A stretch of 64,000 bases of DNA from Coffea arabica (Eukaryota > Streptophyta > Magnoliopsida > Gentianales > Rubiaceae): positions 39,580,287-39,644,286 of the forward strand of contig NC_092326.1 in NCBI RefSeq assembly GCF_036785885.1, read 5' to 3'. The notes under the pieces are model-generated. The model did not search any database, was not told the DNA's origin, and was given only the letters and a program-made list of their open reading frames with translations. The position numbers and the translations under genes are program-made. Of this stretch, positions 24,201-33,240 are shown piece after piece; the first letter of the stretch is position 1, and every line of letters begins with the position of its first letter.

Positions 24201-24747
24201 GAATGGTGTGTCAAAAGAAAGGTCAAATAATTCTTAATTTTTGGGTTTCAATTTTCATGTGCTACTCCATTTGAAGGAATAGATATACCTGAATAATGCA
24301 GAGTGGCTGATCATCAGATCCAATGGCGTCTACCTTCTCGACTATAAGCTGCCCGAAAGCAGGGTTTGGATACACCAAATCTCCAATGTCATCCAGAGCA
24401 AACTCGCTAGAAGCCACCGCGAAAACGGCACCTGCAGAATTGCAATCTATCTCCAGGCGACCTGAATGAGGATTCAACTGTATCCTTCCAGCCAAGAAAT
24501 CATATGGCACTAACACGTTGCTTAGTGCTGTTCTCAGCCTATCTGCCACAATTTTTGGTGGAAATTCAAGGTTGGCGGGGAAGAAATGGACGGTTTGGAC
24601 GTTGAAGTTGAGGACCTGATCTATATTTGACAAGAACATGGATTTGCTTTGTGTTTCTTGTGCCGGAAAAACTAGCTGGGATTCTTGGATGGTGACCTTA
24701 AGATCATGTATGGCTGTATCAGGGGGACCTTGGTAGAGAGTACCCAT
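21233..24747 (-). CDS. BAHD-family acyltransferase
   Basis: Two exons, 24747-24289 and 22159-21233, join at phase 0 with GT-AG borders, giving 461 residues, a normal BAHD length. BAHD enzymes are cytosolic and transfer an acyl group from acyl-CoA to alcohols or amines in phenolic, alkaloid, wax or suberin pathways. The catalytic HxxxD motif is present as HAMLD at residues 170-174, within NHAMLDG. The usual structural DFGWG motif is replaced by EYPWG at 402-406 (EMEYPWGKP). A poly-Ala stretch lies at about 269-275. Just after the intron, SFKCGGF is the family's standard strand before the active-site His. The acyl donor and acceptor cannot be told from sequence; the EYPWG variant suggests a subclade outside the HCT-type enzymes. 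The intron (22160-24288) carries a SINE and a MITE. Confidence 0.9.
22374..22391. repeat. Poly-T tract in the BAHD intron
   Basis: A run of T within the 2.1 kb intron; no target-site duplication or element body is recognised beside it. Confidence 0.6.
22920..23110 (+). mobile_element. SINE-like retroposon in the BAHD intron, 191 bp
   Basis: The body starts GGTCACTGGCCATTTGGTCC and ends in GTTGCCGATA followed by an A-tail with a terminal T. It is flanked by a 15-bp target-site duplication with one mismatch, CTTGTTTGGACAGAC (22905-22919) and CTTATTTGGACAGAC (23111-23125). It has no coding capacity. A tail plus a long variable duplication indicates LINE-type target-primed insertion. The head could be tRNA-derived, but I see no good polymerase III B box, so the origin is open. 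It lies antisense to the host gene. Confidence 0.72.
23561..23735. mobile_element. Short MITE, TGTTTGGAT family (copy 2)
   Basis: The left end AGTCTGTTTGGAT and the inverse of the right end, AGTCCGTTCGGAT, form an inverted repeat, and the internal ATAATATTT/AAATATTAT portions also pair. The internal box (TTTTTATCTTACGTACATTCAATCACAAAAAA) is the inverted form of the box in copies 6943 and 31536. It lies in the BAHD intron. Confidence 0.65.
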
Positions 24748-24814
24748 ATTTGCTAAGTCTGTTGCTTACGAACGAGAGATGTGATGATGATTTCCAGTTG
24801 GAAGGATTGTGCGC

Positions 24815-24822
24815 CTTTTATA
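24815..24822 (-). promoter_or_regulatory. Probable TATA box of the BAHD gene
   Basis: TATAAAAG on the minus strand lies 68 bp upstream of the start codon. With a usual spacing of about 30 bp to the transcription start, the leader would be about 35-40 nt. The motif match is good but untested. Confidence 0.55.
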
Positions 24823-26110
24823 CTGAAATGAGCTGCGAATTTAGCTGGGGAAGTAGCTAGAATGACCTGAGGTTGCACGTAGATTGAGCTGGATGTATTT
24901 TACAGTGTGACACTTGTTGCTGTTTTATTGGTCAAGCTAATATTTTTTTTAAAAAAAATCTTAGATAGTACATATATTAAGTAGAAAAGCCGAAAGTAGA
25001 ATGTTCGAGTTTGGCTCTCAAATCCTCTCATTTCCTCCTTCCTTTTCGTGGGATCAGGATCTCCTTCAATTCATGAAGAAAAAATACAATGTAGGTGTTT
25101 GTTTGGATAGTATATTTTTTCAAATGATATTTCGCTTGCATCATAAATATATTTTTTAATCCATTTTTTTATATTTTCGATCACCTTTTTATCTCACATA
25201 CGTCACATCACAAAAAATGTTACAGTAATAATATTGTGTGGGACATGTAGATTACTCACTCTGTGTGTGTGTGTGTAGATATAGACACACACGCACACAC
25301 AAATATATGTATATCTTTATCTTTCTTTCCCTGAAAATGACCCTTTGCATATTGTTCACGGAAAAGAATTTCTTGGATGTATAGTAATAGCAAATATTAT
25401 AATTGTTGTGCATGGTGGCTGTGTTGTGTGGGTGTGTCCATCCTGATCCATGATGCGCTGTTTGTTCCATGGGAATTGAATTGACCCCTATCATTTAGGT
25501 AAGTGGTTGGGATAATTTAATTTTGAGACGAAAGGGGCATGCAGTGCAGGTGTATTGAACGGCCAGACAATTATGTTAAACTCTCGACTTTGTAATTTTT
25601 GGCACAACTTTGTACCTTTCGGTCGTCGTTATTACGTTATATGTCTATATATATAGTATCTTTGACATGCATGTACACCTGAGTGCTATCTTTTACACCA
25701 GATTCGACATAAAAACCAAGATTTTTCCATTATGGTCCTTCAGATATCCATACGTAGCTTCTCCAAATTCAGCCGTCTGGTCTTGTTGATTTTCAATAAT
25801 CCATTTAATTAGATCTATCTTCTTTTTCATAATGCAAAAGTAAGAGTACGTGTAGGCGTAAATTATCGACGTTTGATTAAAAAAAAGTTCCTTTCGAATA
25901 TTCGGATGTATATGAGACAAGAAGGCTCTCAATGACAGGGAAATCCAACTGTATTTAACCAAGCAATTAATGTGATTACAAGGGTGCTCTTAATTCCATT
26001 GGGACTATTGGACCGGTATTTGGTCTCGGCAATTATGATGCATTTTAATAAGGAAAAAGGGCTGCTTAGAATGGAGTTCAAAACAAGTAAAAGCATTTGA
26101 AAAATCAATT
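24823..26110. other. BAHD upstream and intergenic region
   Basis: Besides the MITE fragment at 25096 and a GT/CA microsatellite at about 25260-25302 (GT units followed by CA units, potentially self-complementary), no gene is recognised. Short frames on the minus strand lack domains. Confidence 0.5.
25096..25236. mobile_element. Truncated MITE, TGTTTGGAT family (copy 3)
   Basis: The left end TGTTTGTTTGGATAG, the following AAATGATATTTCGCTTGCATCATAAAT block and the TTTTTATCTCACATACGTCACATCACAAAAAA box match the 23561 copy in the same orientation. The right terminal inverted repeat is missing after about 25236. Confidence 0.55.
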
Positions 26111-26118
26111 ACCACTAG

Positions 26119-26673
26119 GGGCATCCACGATGGGGTGTAATACGTACCCTTTATTACACCTAACCATACATGATACACCTTCTCCCATGGTGGGATTGTA
26201 ATAACGGGGATGAGTATCATGGCTATTAGTGGCATAATAGGTTGGTTGTGGGTTGCATTTAATAATTTGAAAAGGTTTAAATTTTATAGGATATGTATTA
26301 CGAATTATTAAAATAAATATGTGATTTGAGTGTGGATACATGCTATTATAATATAGAGTGTAATCTACTATCTTTCATTGTGGGAGTATAGTAGGAGTGT
26401 AATAATCATGATGCGTATCGTCATGACTGTTAAACGCAGAATAGATTGGTTGTGGGTCTCATTTGATAATTTTAAAAGTTTTAAAATTTTATGGGATGTG
26501 TATTGTAAATTATTAAAATAAATATGTAATTTGATTGTGAATCCATACTATTATATTCTACATCTATAGAACGTAATTTAGAGTGAGAGATGGTGTAATT
26601 AAAGAGAAAATAATAAAGTAATAGTGTGCCATATGAATTACACTCTATTGACCGTAATCCATTGTGAATGCCG
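26119..26673. mobile_element. MITE-like element with an internal tandem duplication
   Basis: The left end GGGGCATCCACGATGGGGTG and the inverse of the right end, CGGCATTCACAATGG, form an imperfect terminal inverted repeat. Inside, two copies of a unit of about 190-204 bp (from 26190 and from 26380) share GGTTGGTTGTGGG, TTATTAAAATAAATATG and GTGTAAT phrases. No target-site duplication is readable. It resembles PIF/Harbinger-type MITEs by the GGCATTCACAATGG style of end, but the assignment is uncertain. Confidence 0.6.
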
Positions 26674-26791
26674 TTCGGATAAATGTGATGAATGGCATCT
26701 TTTCAACTGTGATAAACCTCAAGTTTGTTTAGTTTATTTGTGACCATTTGCTCCCTTCTCCAATTGATGCTTGTTCATTACAATGTTGTAA

Positions 26792-27027
26792 TTTTTCTTT
26801 TCTTTTTTTTTTGCCATCACTGGAAGTATCCCTTGCGGACTAATCTCCCTGCGCCTGTACATCCGCCCCCAAAATACACAAGACGATAGAAGGAATCGAA
26901 CCGTGATCATACGCCTGTGCATCCGCTCCCAAGATACACAAGAAGGTAGAAGGAATCGAACCGCGACCACACGGTGCCAGAACCTAACGTGGCAATCCAG
27001 CACCAGCCGGTGCCGACCCCGAGGGGC
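26792..27027 (-). mobile_element. tRNA-type SINE, 236 bp, perfect 16-bp TSD
   Basis: The element is flanked by CATTACAATGTTGTAA at 26776-26791 and 27028-27043, a perfect 16-bp duplication. Its A-rich tail appears as a T-rich stretch at 26792-26812, so it runs on the minus strand. Read on that strand it contains GGTTCGATTCC, an exact match to the polymerase III B box, twice: the segment with B box, TTGTGTAT and GGATGTACAGGCG is tandemly duplicated. A GGCACCGGCTGGTG-like region near the head may be a degenerate A box. It has no coding capacity and needs LINE enzymes in trans (family knowledge). A diverged relative is at 31023-31524. Confidence 0.85.
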
Positions 27028-27043
27028 CATTACAATGTTGTAA

Positions 27044-28738
27044 AAGATCGAAGATTTTTAAATCTCTTCTGAAAACATTGTACTTGAGGTTAAACGTCTT
27101 TTTCTTTGATGGGAAGAATATTTTTCACGGGTGAACGTGTTTCCATCCATTGCCAGGTGATGCCAACGTACAGTTTTGCTATGGATGGAAAAACTTGAAA
27201 GTCTGGAATGACTTGTGCATCTTATTTTGGGAGGAAAAGTCATTCATAACCAATGGCACTTTCTTTCTGATAAACAATGAAAAGTATTACATCTTATGTA
27301 CTTTTAAAGCAAATGTTTCGTCCGCAATAGTTACTTCCATATATGCCCATTCACGCAGCTTGCTTGAAAGAAATATTTGCTATTTTTTTTTTAAGGAATA
27401 TATTTGGTTCAAGGGGCGATGAAGTTGGGATTAAGTTGGGCTATGAATATATTTGCTATTTTTTTTTGAAGGAATATTTGCTATTTTCGAATCCCATTAC
27501 AAATGCTATGCTATGCTATGCTTCAAGGGGCAATGAAGTTGGGATTAATTTTTCTATCATTGTTGTATACACGAGTAGGTGTGGATATATGACACTAGTA
27601 AATTTAGATTTAGATTCGTGACTCGTGCAATATTTGAATTTTAACTTCAAATTTGACACATGAAATAAATCTGTCAGTACTGATAATATTTACTAATATA
27701 TATACACTGATGGTGGAAGAAATATCTATCCTTCTCAAAAACGATAAGCCTAGCTGTTAGTGTTAATCCAAGAAGAATCATTCCCTATCTAACAGAAATT
27801 ACCACATATTTATCCTATTCGAAGTGGCAAATTGACTTTACTTTCTTCTCATCTTTTTAGTAATAGGATTTGCCTAACTAGTATCCATTAAGTACCTGTT
27901 AAAATATATTTCAAATGTCATATGTTTGAAAATATATGATTAATTAGGGAAAGTAAATAAATATGAGGGAGGATAAGTAAGACTAAATAGAAAAAGTATA
28001 TAAATACAAGGGAAAGTAATAATTATTAGTATGTATATACACAGAGTAGATTAAATGAATGTTAGGTATGTTAATGAGTGCCCGTTGTTAGAAAACCTAT
28101 TACTAGTAAACTGACAATAAAGCCCATACAATAGCTTGTGCAATTAAATTGCAGCCCTGCAAATAAAAATTTTCAACATTATTATGGAGTCTTTTAATAA
28201 GAATTAAAAAAGATGAAAAGGGAGGGATTGAGATTAAAAATGGGAATTACATTTGTCACTTCACATATCTTCTCTTGAAACATATTATATATCGCACTAG
28301 AACAAGATATACTACCACTTGTACAATGTTGGTATTAACATTTTTTTTTTGTCAATTGACAATATTTATATTTTTTTTTCTTTCCCTGTATCACTCAACT
28401 CATTCCTCTCCCATTTACATACTATTACTATTTTAATTTATATTGGGGGGGGGGGGGGGGTGGGGTTCCAACTGACCCATGAAAGGTTAGAGGGAGAAAA
28501 ACTCACCTCTAAATCTAAGAGGTATGTCATTGTACGTCCTTTGAATTTAATTACAGGCACCAGGATTTGAATATCCTGAGGGTCAAGTTTCAACAAACAT
28601 GGAAACTATTAATTACGTTGTTATAATTGTTGTCAAAATTTGGTCTAATGGGAGTTGACACGTAATAACATAATAATTTGGATTTGTAATTAAAGTTGTG
28701 GTCCAAACTCCTATGCATCATGGTTTGATGATTTGTTT
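27044..28738. other. Intergenic region, no gene recognised
   Basis: Direct repeats of CAAGGGGCGATGAAGTTGGGATTAA-like sequence occur at about 27409 and 27513, together with repeated ATATTTGCTATTTTTTTT phrases. A run of 16 G lies at 28445-28460. Short frames have no domains, and no transposon ends are recognised. Confidence 0.5.
28445..28465. repeat. Long G homopolymer
   Basis: Sixteen consecutive G, then T, then four G. It could form G-quadruplex structure and is error-prone in sequencing; no gene association is evident. Confidence 0.9.
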
Positions 28739-29239
28739 GGGTTAATTACATTTACCTCCCCTAAAGTTTGACCATATTACCAATCAATCTCTGTAATTTG
28801 TCCAAATAACGGTCTTACCCTTTGAATGATCAAACATTTAACAAAAAACCCCTTAATGCCGAAAATGCCCTTATTGAGGCCATGTTGCATTAAAAAAAGA
28901 ACATATTTTTATTTTATTAACCCTGAAGCAATCCAAAAAAATAGAAAAATTTTTTTGCTTATTATTTTATAAAAATCATATCTTTGCTTCCATAAATAGT
29001 TTTGAATCAATAATTATTTTAAATCTTAAAAATGAATATTAAAAATTAGATAAATTGAAAGAAAAATAAAAAAAGAAGAAATTATTTTAATTCTTGGAGT
29101 ATGGTTCAAATTGAGGAAAACATGCCTTGTGCTCTCCGCAACATGCCTTGAACCACAAATTCGAACCGTTATTTGGATAAATTACAGGAATTGATTGGTA
29201 ATATGGTCAAACCTTAGGGGAGGTAAATGTAATTAACCC
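28739..29239. mobile_element. Deleted copy of the GGGTTAATT foldback (Mutator-like) element
   Basis: The left arm begins GGGTTAATTACATTTACC and the right end is its inverse, GGTAAATGTAATTAACCC. The whole left arm and centre are close to the complete sister element at 40667-41455. The right arm jumps from AAATTCGAACC directly to GTTATTTGGA, so about 290 bp of the arm present in the sister are absent. Both flanks carry TTGTTT next to the element (28733-28738 and 29240-29245), shorter than the expected 9 bp, so the duplication may have decayed. Confidence 0.8.
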
Positions 29240-29245
29240 TTGTTT

Positions 29246-31011
29246 AAAAGTGGGAGGCAAAACATGTTATACAAGTGATATCCAACCAAATAAACTTTTT
29301 TTAGTCTTCTTTGTTGTTGCAATTACATGACAAATCACAAGTCAAACAACTTTATGGCACATATGCAAGAAATTTAAGAGGTTGAATAGACTAGATGAGG
29401 ACCTTTACGTAGTCCATAAATAGAGATATGAATAGGGTTTTGACATTAACAACGTAAAATATGTGCCCCAGAAGTTGCCAAACATTTCCTGCGATATAAA
29501 TGCAATTATAATTTATCCAAAAAAAAAATTTTTTCTTGAAGGTGGTAAAATCTAGGGTAGCTCATGCAGACAAAATGCTAGTGTTACTGAACCTTGTTTG
29601 ATAATCTAATTTAGCGCTCAAATTTAATAGATTCAGACCATAATATGTTCAGATATGTTTGATAATAAAAAAATAGAACATCTTAATTAATCAAGTGTCT
29701 CTGAATTGTTTAGACAAAACTTATTTAAAAAAAATAAATGATAAATTGTTTGCTTATCATTTAATATAAAATATATTCAAATATTAAGATTTCAGTAATT
29801 AGCAGTTCGATAACTTAAAAGATTCATTTTTTTAGATTCCAAATTTTAGAATTCAAATTTCAACTTCATCAAATGCATCCTAAGTTTAGGGATGAAAAGA
29901 TTATTTGTATTGTATTCTCTTTTTTTTTTCTCATTTCTTTCGCATTTCAGTGCCTACATCTTGACCACAAAATTTACAATCATGCCATAGAAAACCCTAA
30001 ATAGAAAGCACGGCAGCTATACTCAGTTCTTTCCTTTAATAGGTTGTAAATCTAGGCCCTATTCCTAATTAAGCACTTAGAAAATGATACTATGATAAGA
30101 ATAATTGATTTGATATGACAAGAATAACCCAAATAAAATAGTTAAAACTTGTATAGAAGCTCCAAATGCTTGTGGCCTGGATTCATGGAAGGCCCATATG
30201 CAGAACAAAACGTTTGTCAATCAAAGAAACCATCCCCCAGTGATGTGTTATAGCAATGATTGAATCTTCGTTCATCGCTTCTTAAATCCCATCTTTTATC
30301 TCTGTAAAAAAAAATTTAAAGTAAATTTTTTTTTCCTTTTTTCCTCTTCTTCTTCTTCTTCTTTTTCTTGATAGATTGATGGTAGACCAAGTGTTCATGA
30401 GATGAGAACTTCACAAGCCAGAAATGACACCATAAAGATGAAAACTACCACCATTAATGGTGAACAAGGAGGACATCTTGCCTTAGCTTCAACTTGTGAA
30501 TGCTAATTAAAATACGCATTCCAAAACATAAAATAGATTTATTTTTAGCATCTTTCACCATCAATTCCAGCATCCCACTTGTGCTCAATTCTTCCCTCCT
30601 CACATGGTCTTAAATTTCCGGTCTCACTAAACCAACAGACTCTGGCTTCCAAAATTTTGATCCTTTTTGACGTGCAATGTATGTTGAATAACCCTTTTAG
30701 GGCGTAGAGTCTGTGTAATGATAAAAACCCTTAGTCGTTAAAAGCAATGGCAAGAAAAGATTATTGAAACACTGCTTAAAATTGTTCATTAATTAATGTG
30801 AAAAAAAAGCAGTTAATGAACTGCCAGTAGGATCAAATCTAGTGTTTATTCAGTCATTTCTACAACGTAAATTCCGGATGAGTGTTCATTAATTAATAGG
30901 AATAAATTAAATTTAGCACCAGAAATGATATATTCCAACAATGTTCATGGACAGATCTCCGATATGGAAAAGTAAAACTCTTGAATGTGATTGGACGGAA
31001 GAACAAAAATC
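29246..31011. other. Intergenic region, no gene recognised
   Basis: AT-rich, with short homopolymers and a TTC-rich patch near 30345-30365. No domain-bearing frame, RNA gene or transposon terminus is recognised. Confidence 0.5.
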
Positions 31012-31022
31012 AGAAACTTTGT

Positions 31023-31524
31023 ATCCATTTTTTTTTCGGGTTAATACCACTTTGTCCCCCCAAACTTTGGACGATTACCCACTTCAGTCCCTAAACTTCA
31101 AAATGGGACACTTAAGTCCCTAAACTTATAAATATCTCCCACTTAAGAAAAATTGTTAACAAATCCTGAATGCCGTTGGTGGTCGAAGTGTCCCATTTTA
31201 TAAGGGTTTAGGGATTTAAATGTCCCATTTTATAAGTTTAGGGACTTATATGGGAGGTATTTATAAGTTTAGGAACTTAAGTGTCCCATTTTGAAGTTTA
31301 GGGGCTTAAGTGGGTAATCGTCCAAAGTTTGGGAGGACAAAGTGGAATTAACCCTTTTTTTTCCGTCACCACAGGAAGTATCCCAAGTTTTTACCGAACT
31401 AATCTTCCTGTGCTTGTACATCTAGCCCTCCAAAAATACACAAATAATAAAGAGATGATTCGATTACTTAACCTCAAAACCTAACTAGGCGATCCCGAAG
31501 TTATCCCAGCCAACCCTCAGGCTT
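31023..31524 (-). mobile_element. SINE of the 26792 family, split by a MITE in its tail
   Basis: The body at 31364-31524 is a diverged relative of the SINE at 26792-27027: shared blocks include GGAAGTATCCC, ACTAATCT, TGTACATC, ATACACAA and AACCTAACTAG on the plus strand. It is flanked by AGAAACTTTGT at 31012-31022 and 31525-31535, an 11-bp duplication. Its T-rich (tail) side contains the element 31038-31354, whose duplication TTTTTTTTC comes from the tail. The B box is degraded (TAATCGAATCA on the minus strand). Without the insertion it is about 175 bp. Confidence 0.7.
31038..31354. mobile_element. Mutator-like MITE, 317 bp
   Basis: The terminal inverted repeats extend over about 47 bp, starting GGGTTAATACCACTTTGTCC and ending in the inverse GACAAAGTGGAATTAACCC. 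Flanks TTTTTTTTC at 31029-31037 and 31355-31363 give a 9-bp duplication, although it is low-complexity. Internally, phrases such as TTTAGGGACTTA and GTCCCATTTT recur several times in both orientations. It inserted into the poly-A/T tail of the SINE around it. Confidence 0.82.
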
Positions 31525-31535
31525 AGAAACTTTGT

Positions 31536-31701
31536 GTGTGTTTGAATTATAAGTTATTTGAGATATTTTTACTGTAGTATTTTTTGTGATATGATATATG
31601 TGAGATAAAAAGATAATTAAAAAGATAAAAAGATGTATTAAAAATTATAATAATAATATAAATAAATATATTTAGACAAATAACTTACAATCCAAACACA
31701 C
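31536..31701. mobile_element. Short MITE, TGTTTGGATTG family (copy 4)
   Basis: The ends GTGTGTTTGAATTATAAG and the inverse of CTTACAATCCAAACACAC form a 25-bp imperfect inverted repeat. The internal box TTTTTGTGATATGATATATG is shared with copy 6943. It abuts the right target-site duplication of the preceding SINE. Its own duplication is not clear (five of eight bases shared at best). Confidence 0.7.
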
Positions 31702-32447
31702 TTTTTGTATTCATTTGATTTTGGTGTATACCGCTGCCAATACATAAGAGGAGGGAAGGACCACTGAAAGGAAGTCTTGAGGAGGCGTAAAAGAAATCTA
31801 TGAGACTCGCAGAAAGGAAAGACACAGAGTAAAGAAGGCCTTTCACTTTTGACTACCGACTCCGGAAAGATTTGGTGATAAATGGTAGCCGTACTGATCC
31901 AGCTGCATTGTTGCAGAGGTGGGGGCAAGCGTCAAGTCAAGAAGGCCGATACCCTGTGGCTACTTTGTCGCCATGCTTCATCCCATTGCTACTATATAGG
32001 CTCTTTAACTCCATTTTTAATGCCCGGCTGCAATTGTCAACAGCCTGGTCAGTGGGGACGATCTCAAATCTCTCCTTCATAGTTTCCAGTTTTCTCTGCA
32101 CCTGCACCCTTGCCAGTCCAGTCTTAAAAGAGACAGGAGAGCTGGATCACATCTCATGCTACAGCTTACTGGCGCAGTATTTTAAGGGTTCATTCCGACA
32201 GGTATTGTACTCCTTACGGTGGCTGGCCCATTCCTTTGATACATGAAATTGCCCATTCCTATCAAGTTTCAACCTCATCAACATGTATGCAGGAAGCCAT
32301 TTATTTCCCAATTGAACAGAAGATCAATCAGTAGCAAGCTCACATTTCGATGCTTCAGAGACGAAGGGTTGACTTGGTCACAAGTAAACACTAACTAGAC
32401 CTGTTACCAAATAACTCCACATAATATTTACTTCCCGATGTACAGAT
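31702..32447. other. Unassigned segment with a 124-codon open frame
   Basis: A plus-strand frame at 31872-32246 (124 codons, rich in Leu and Ser) overlaps another at 31882-32082. The segment is less AT-rich than its surroundings and could be a decayed gene fragment, but I recognise no domain and no splice-consistent continuation. No function is proposed. Confidence 0.35.
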
Positions 32448-32943
32448 TAGGACTGTAATTGAATGGAGTTGCTTTCGAGTAGCTCGCGAACAGTGCGATC
32501 AAAAATTTAACTTGAACTCGGATTGACCGAGTTTCAATGTCTCGATAAAACAAGCGAGTCGAGTTTGAGTATCCAAAAACAATACTCGAAAGCTCATCGA
32601 GTCTTATAGAATTTTTTAATTTTAATTTTTTAATATATTATTATTATAAAATTACTCTTATACTTAAAAAATTTATTGAATTTAAAAAATGTTTTAGATC
32701 GTATAACAAATTGTAAAGGGCAATAACATCTTTCACTCAAAAATTATAAAAAAAAAATGAAATTTTCCAACTCGAGTTCGATCGATCTTGATAAGGCTCG
32801 CATTGACTTGAACCCATGTGAGAGTCGAGCTCGAGTTCTGTGAGCAAGCATCAATCTCGAACTCAAGTACCAATAATACTACTCCCTCGAACACCCTTCT
32901 TGCATGTCATACTCGAGTTCGATTTGACTCGATTACATCCCTA
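32448..32943. mobile_element. Probable old hAT-type MITE
   Basis: The left end TAGGACTGTAATTGA and the inverse of the right end, TAGGGATGTAATCGA, form a 15-bp imperfect inverted repeat. The subterminal regions contain repeated CTCGAGTTCGA-like and TCGAGCTCGAG words like those of the hAT at 5154-6758, and the core is AT-rich. No 8-bp duplication can be read, so the insertion is old or the boundaries are off by a base or two. Confidence 0.55.
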
Positions 32944-33240
32944 AAGACTATGACGAGAAAGAATCGCTTTGTTGCACTTAATAGAGGAGGGGTGTGCTCT
33001 TCCAAACCAAACGCACTAAAAATTTTTGATAAATTCCTTGATCAACAAACACGACAATTATATTTATGCTATACTGCTGCTAGAGTTCAAACCATCCATC
33101 TGGTAGAAAAAAAATTTCAGATCCAGAACTTCATAGCCAAGCGTCAAACATGAAATAGGGGATTTAGCCCGACTTTCAACCATCCAAACGATTTATATAA
33201 CATCTGTTCAAAGGAAAACATCTCTGCATGACCTAAAGTA

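Noticed and set aside
24262..24747. Independent 161-residue acyltransferase-like protein
   Set aside because: Its first 153 residues are exon 1 of the BAHD gene, with a clear CAG/GTATAT donor; the remaining eight codons are intron.
26792..27027. A functional tRNA gene because of GGTTCGATTCC
   Set aside because: No cloverleaf or acceptor stem is visible; the box is duplicated and the unit has a poly-A tail and target duplication, so it is a SINE.
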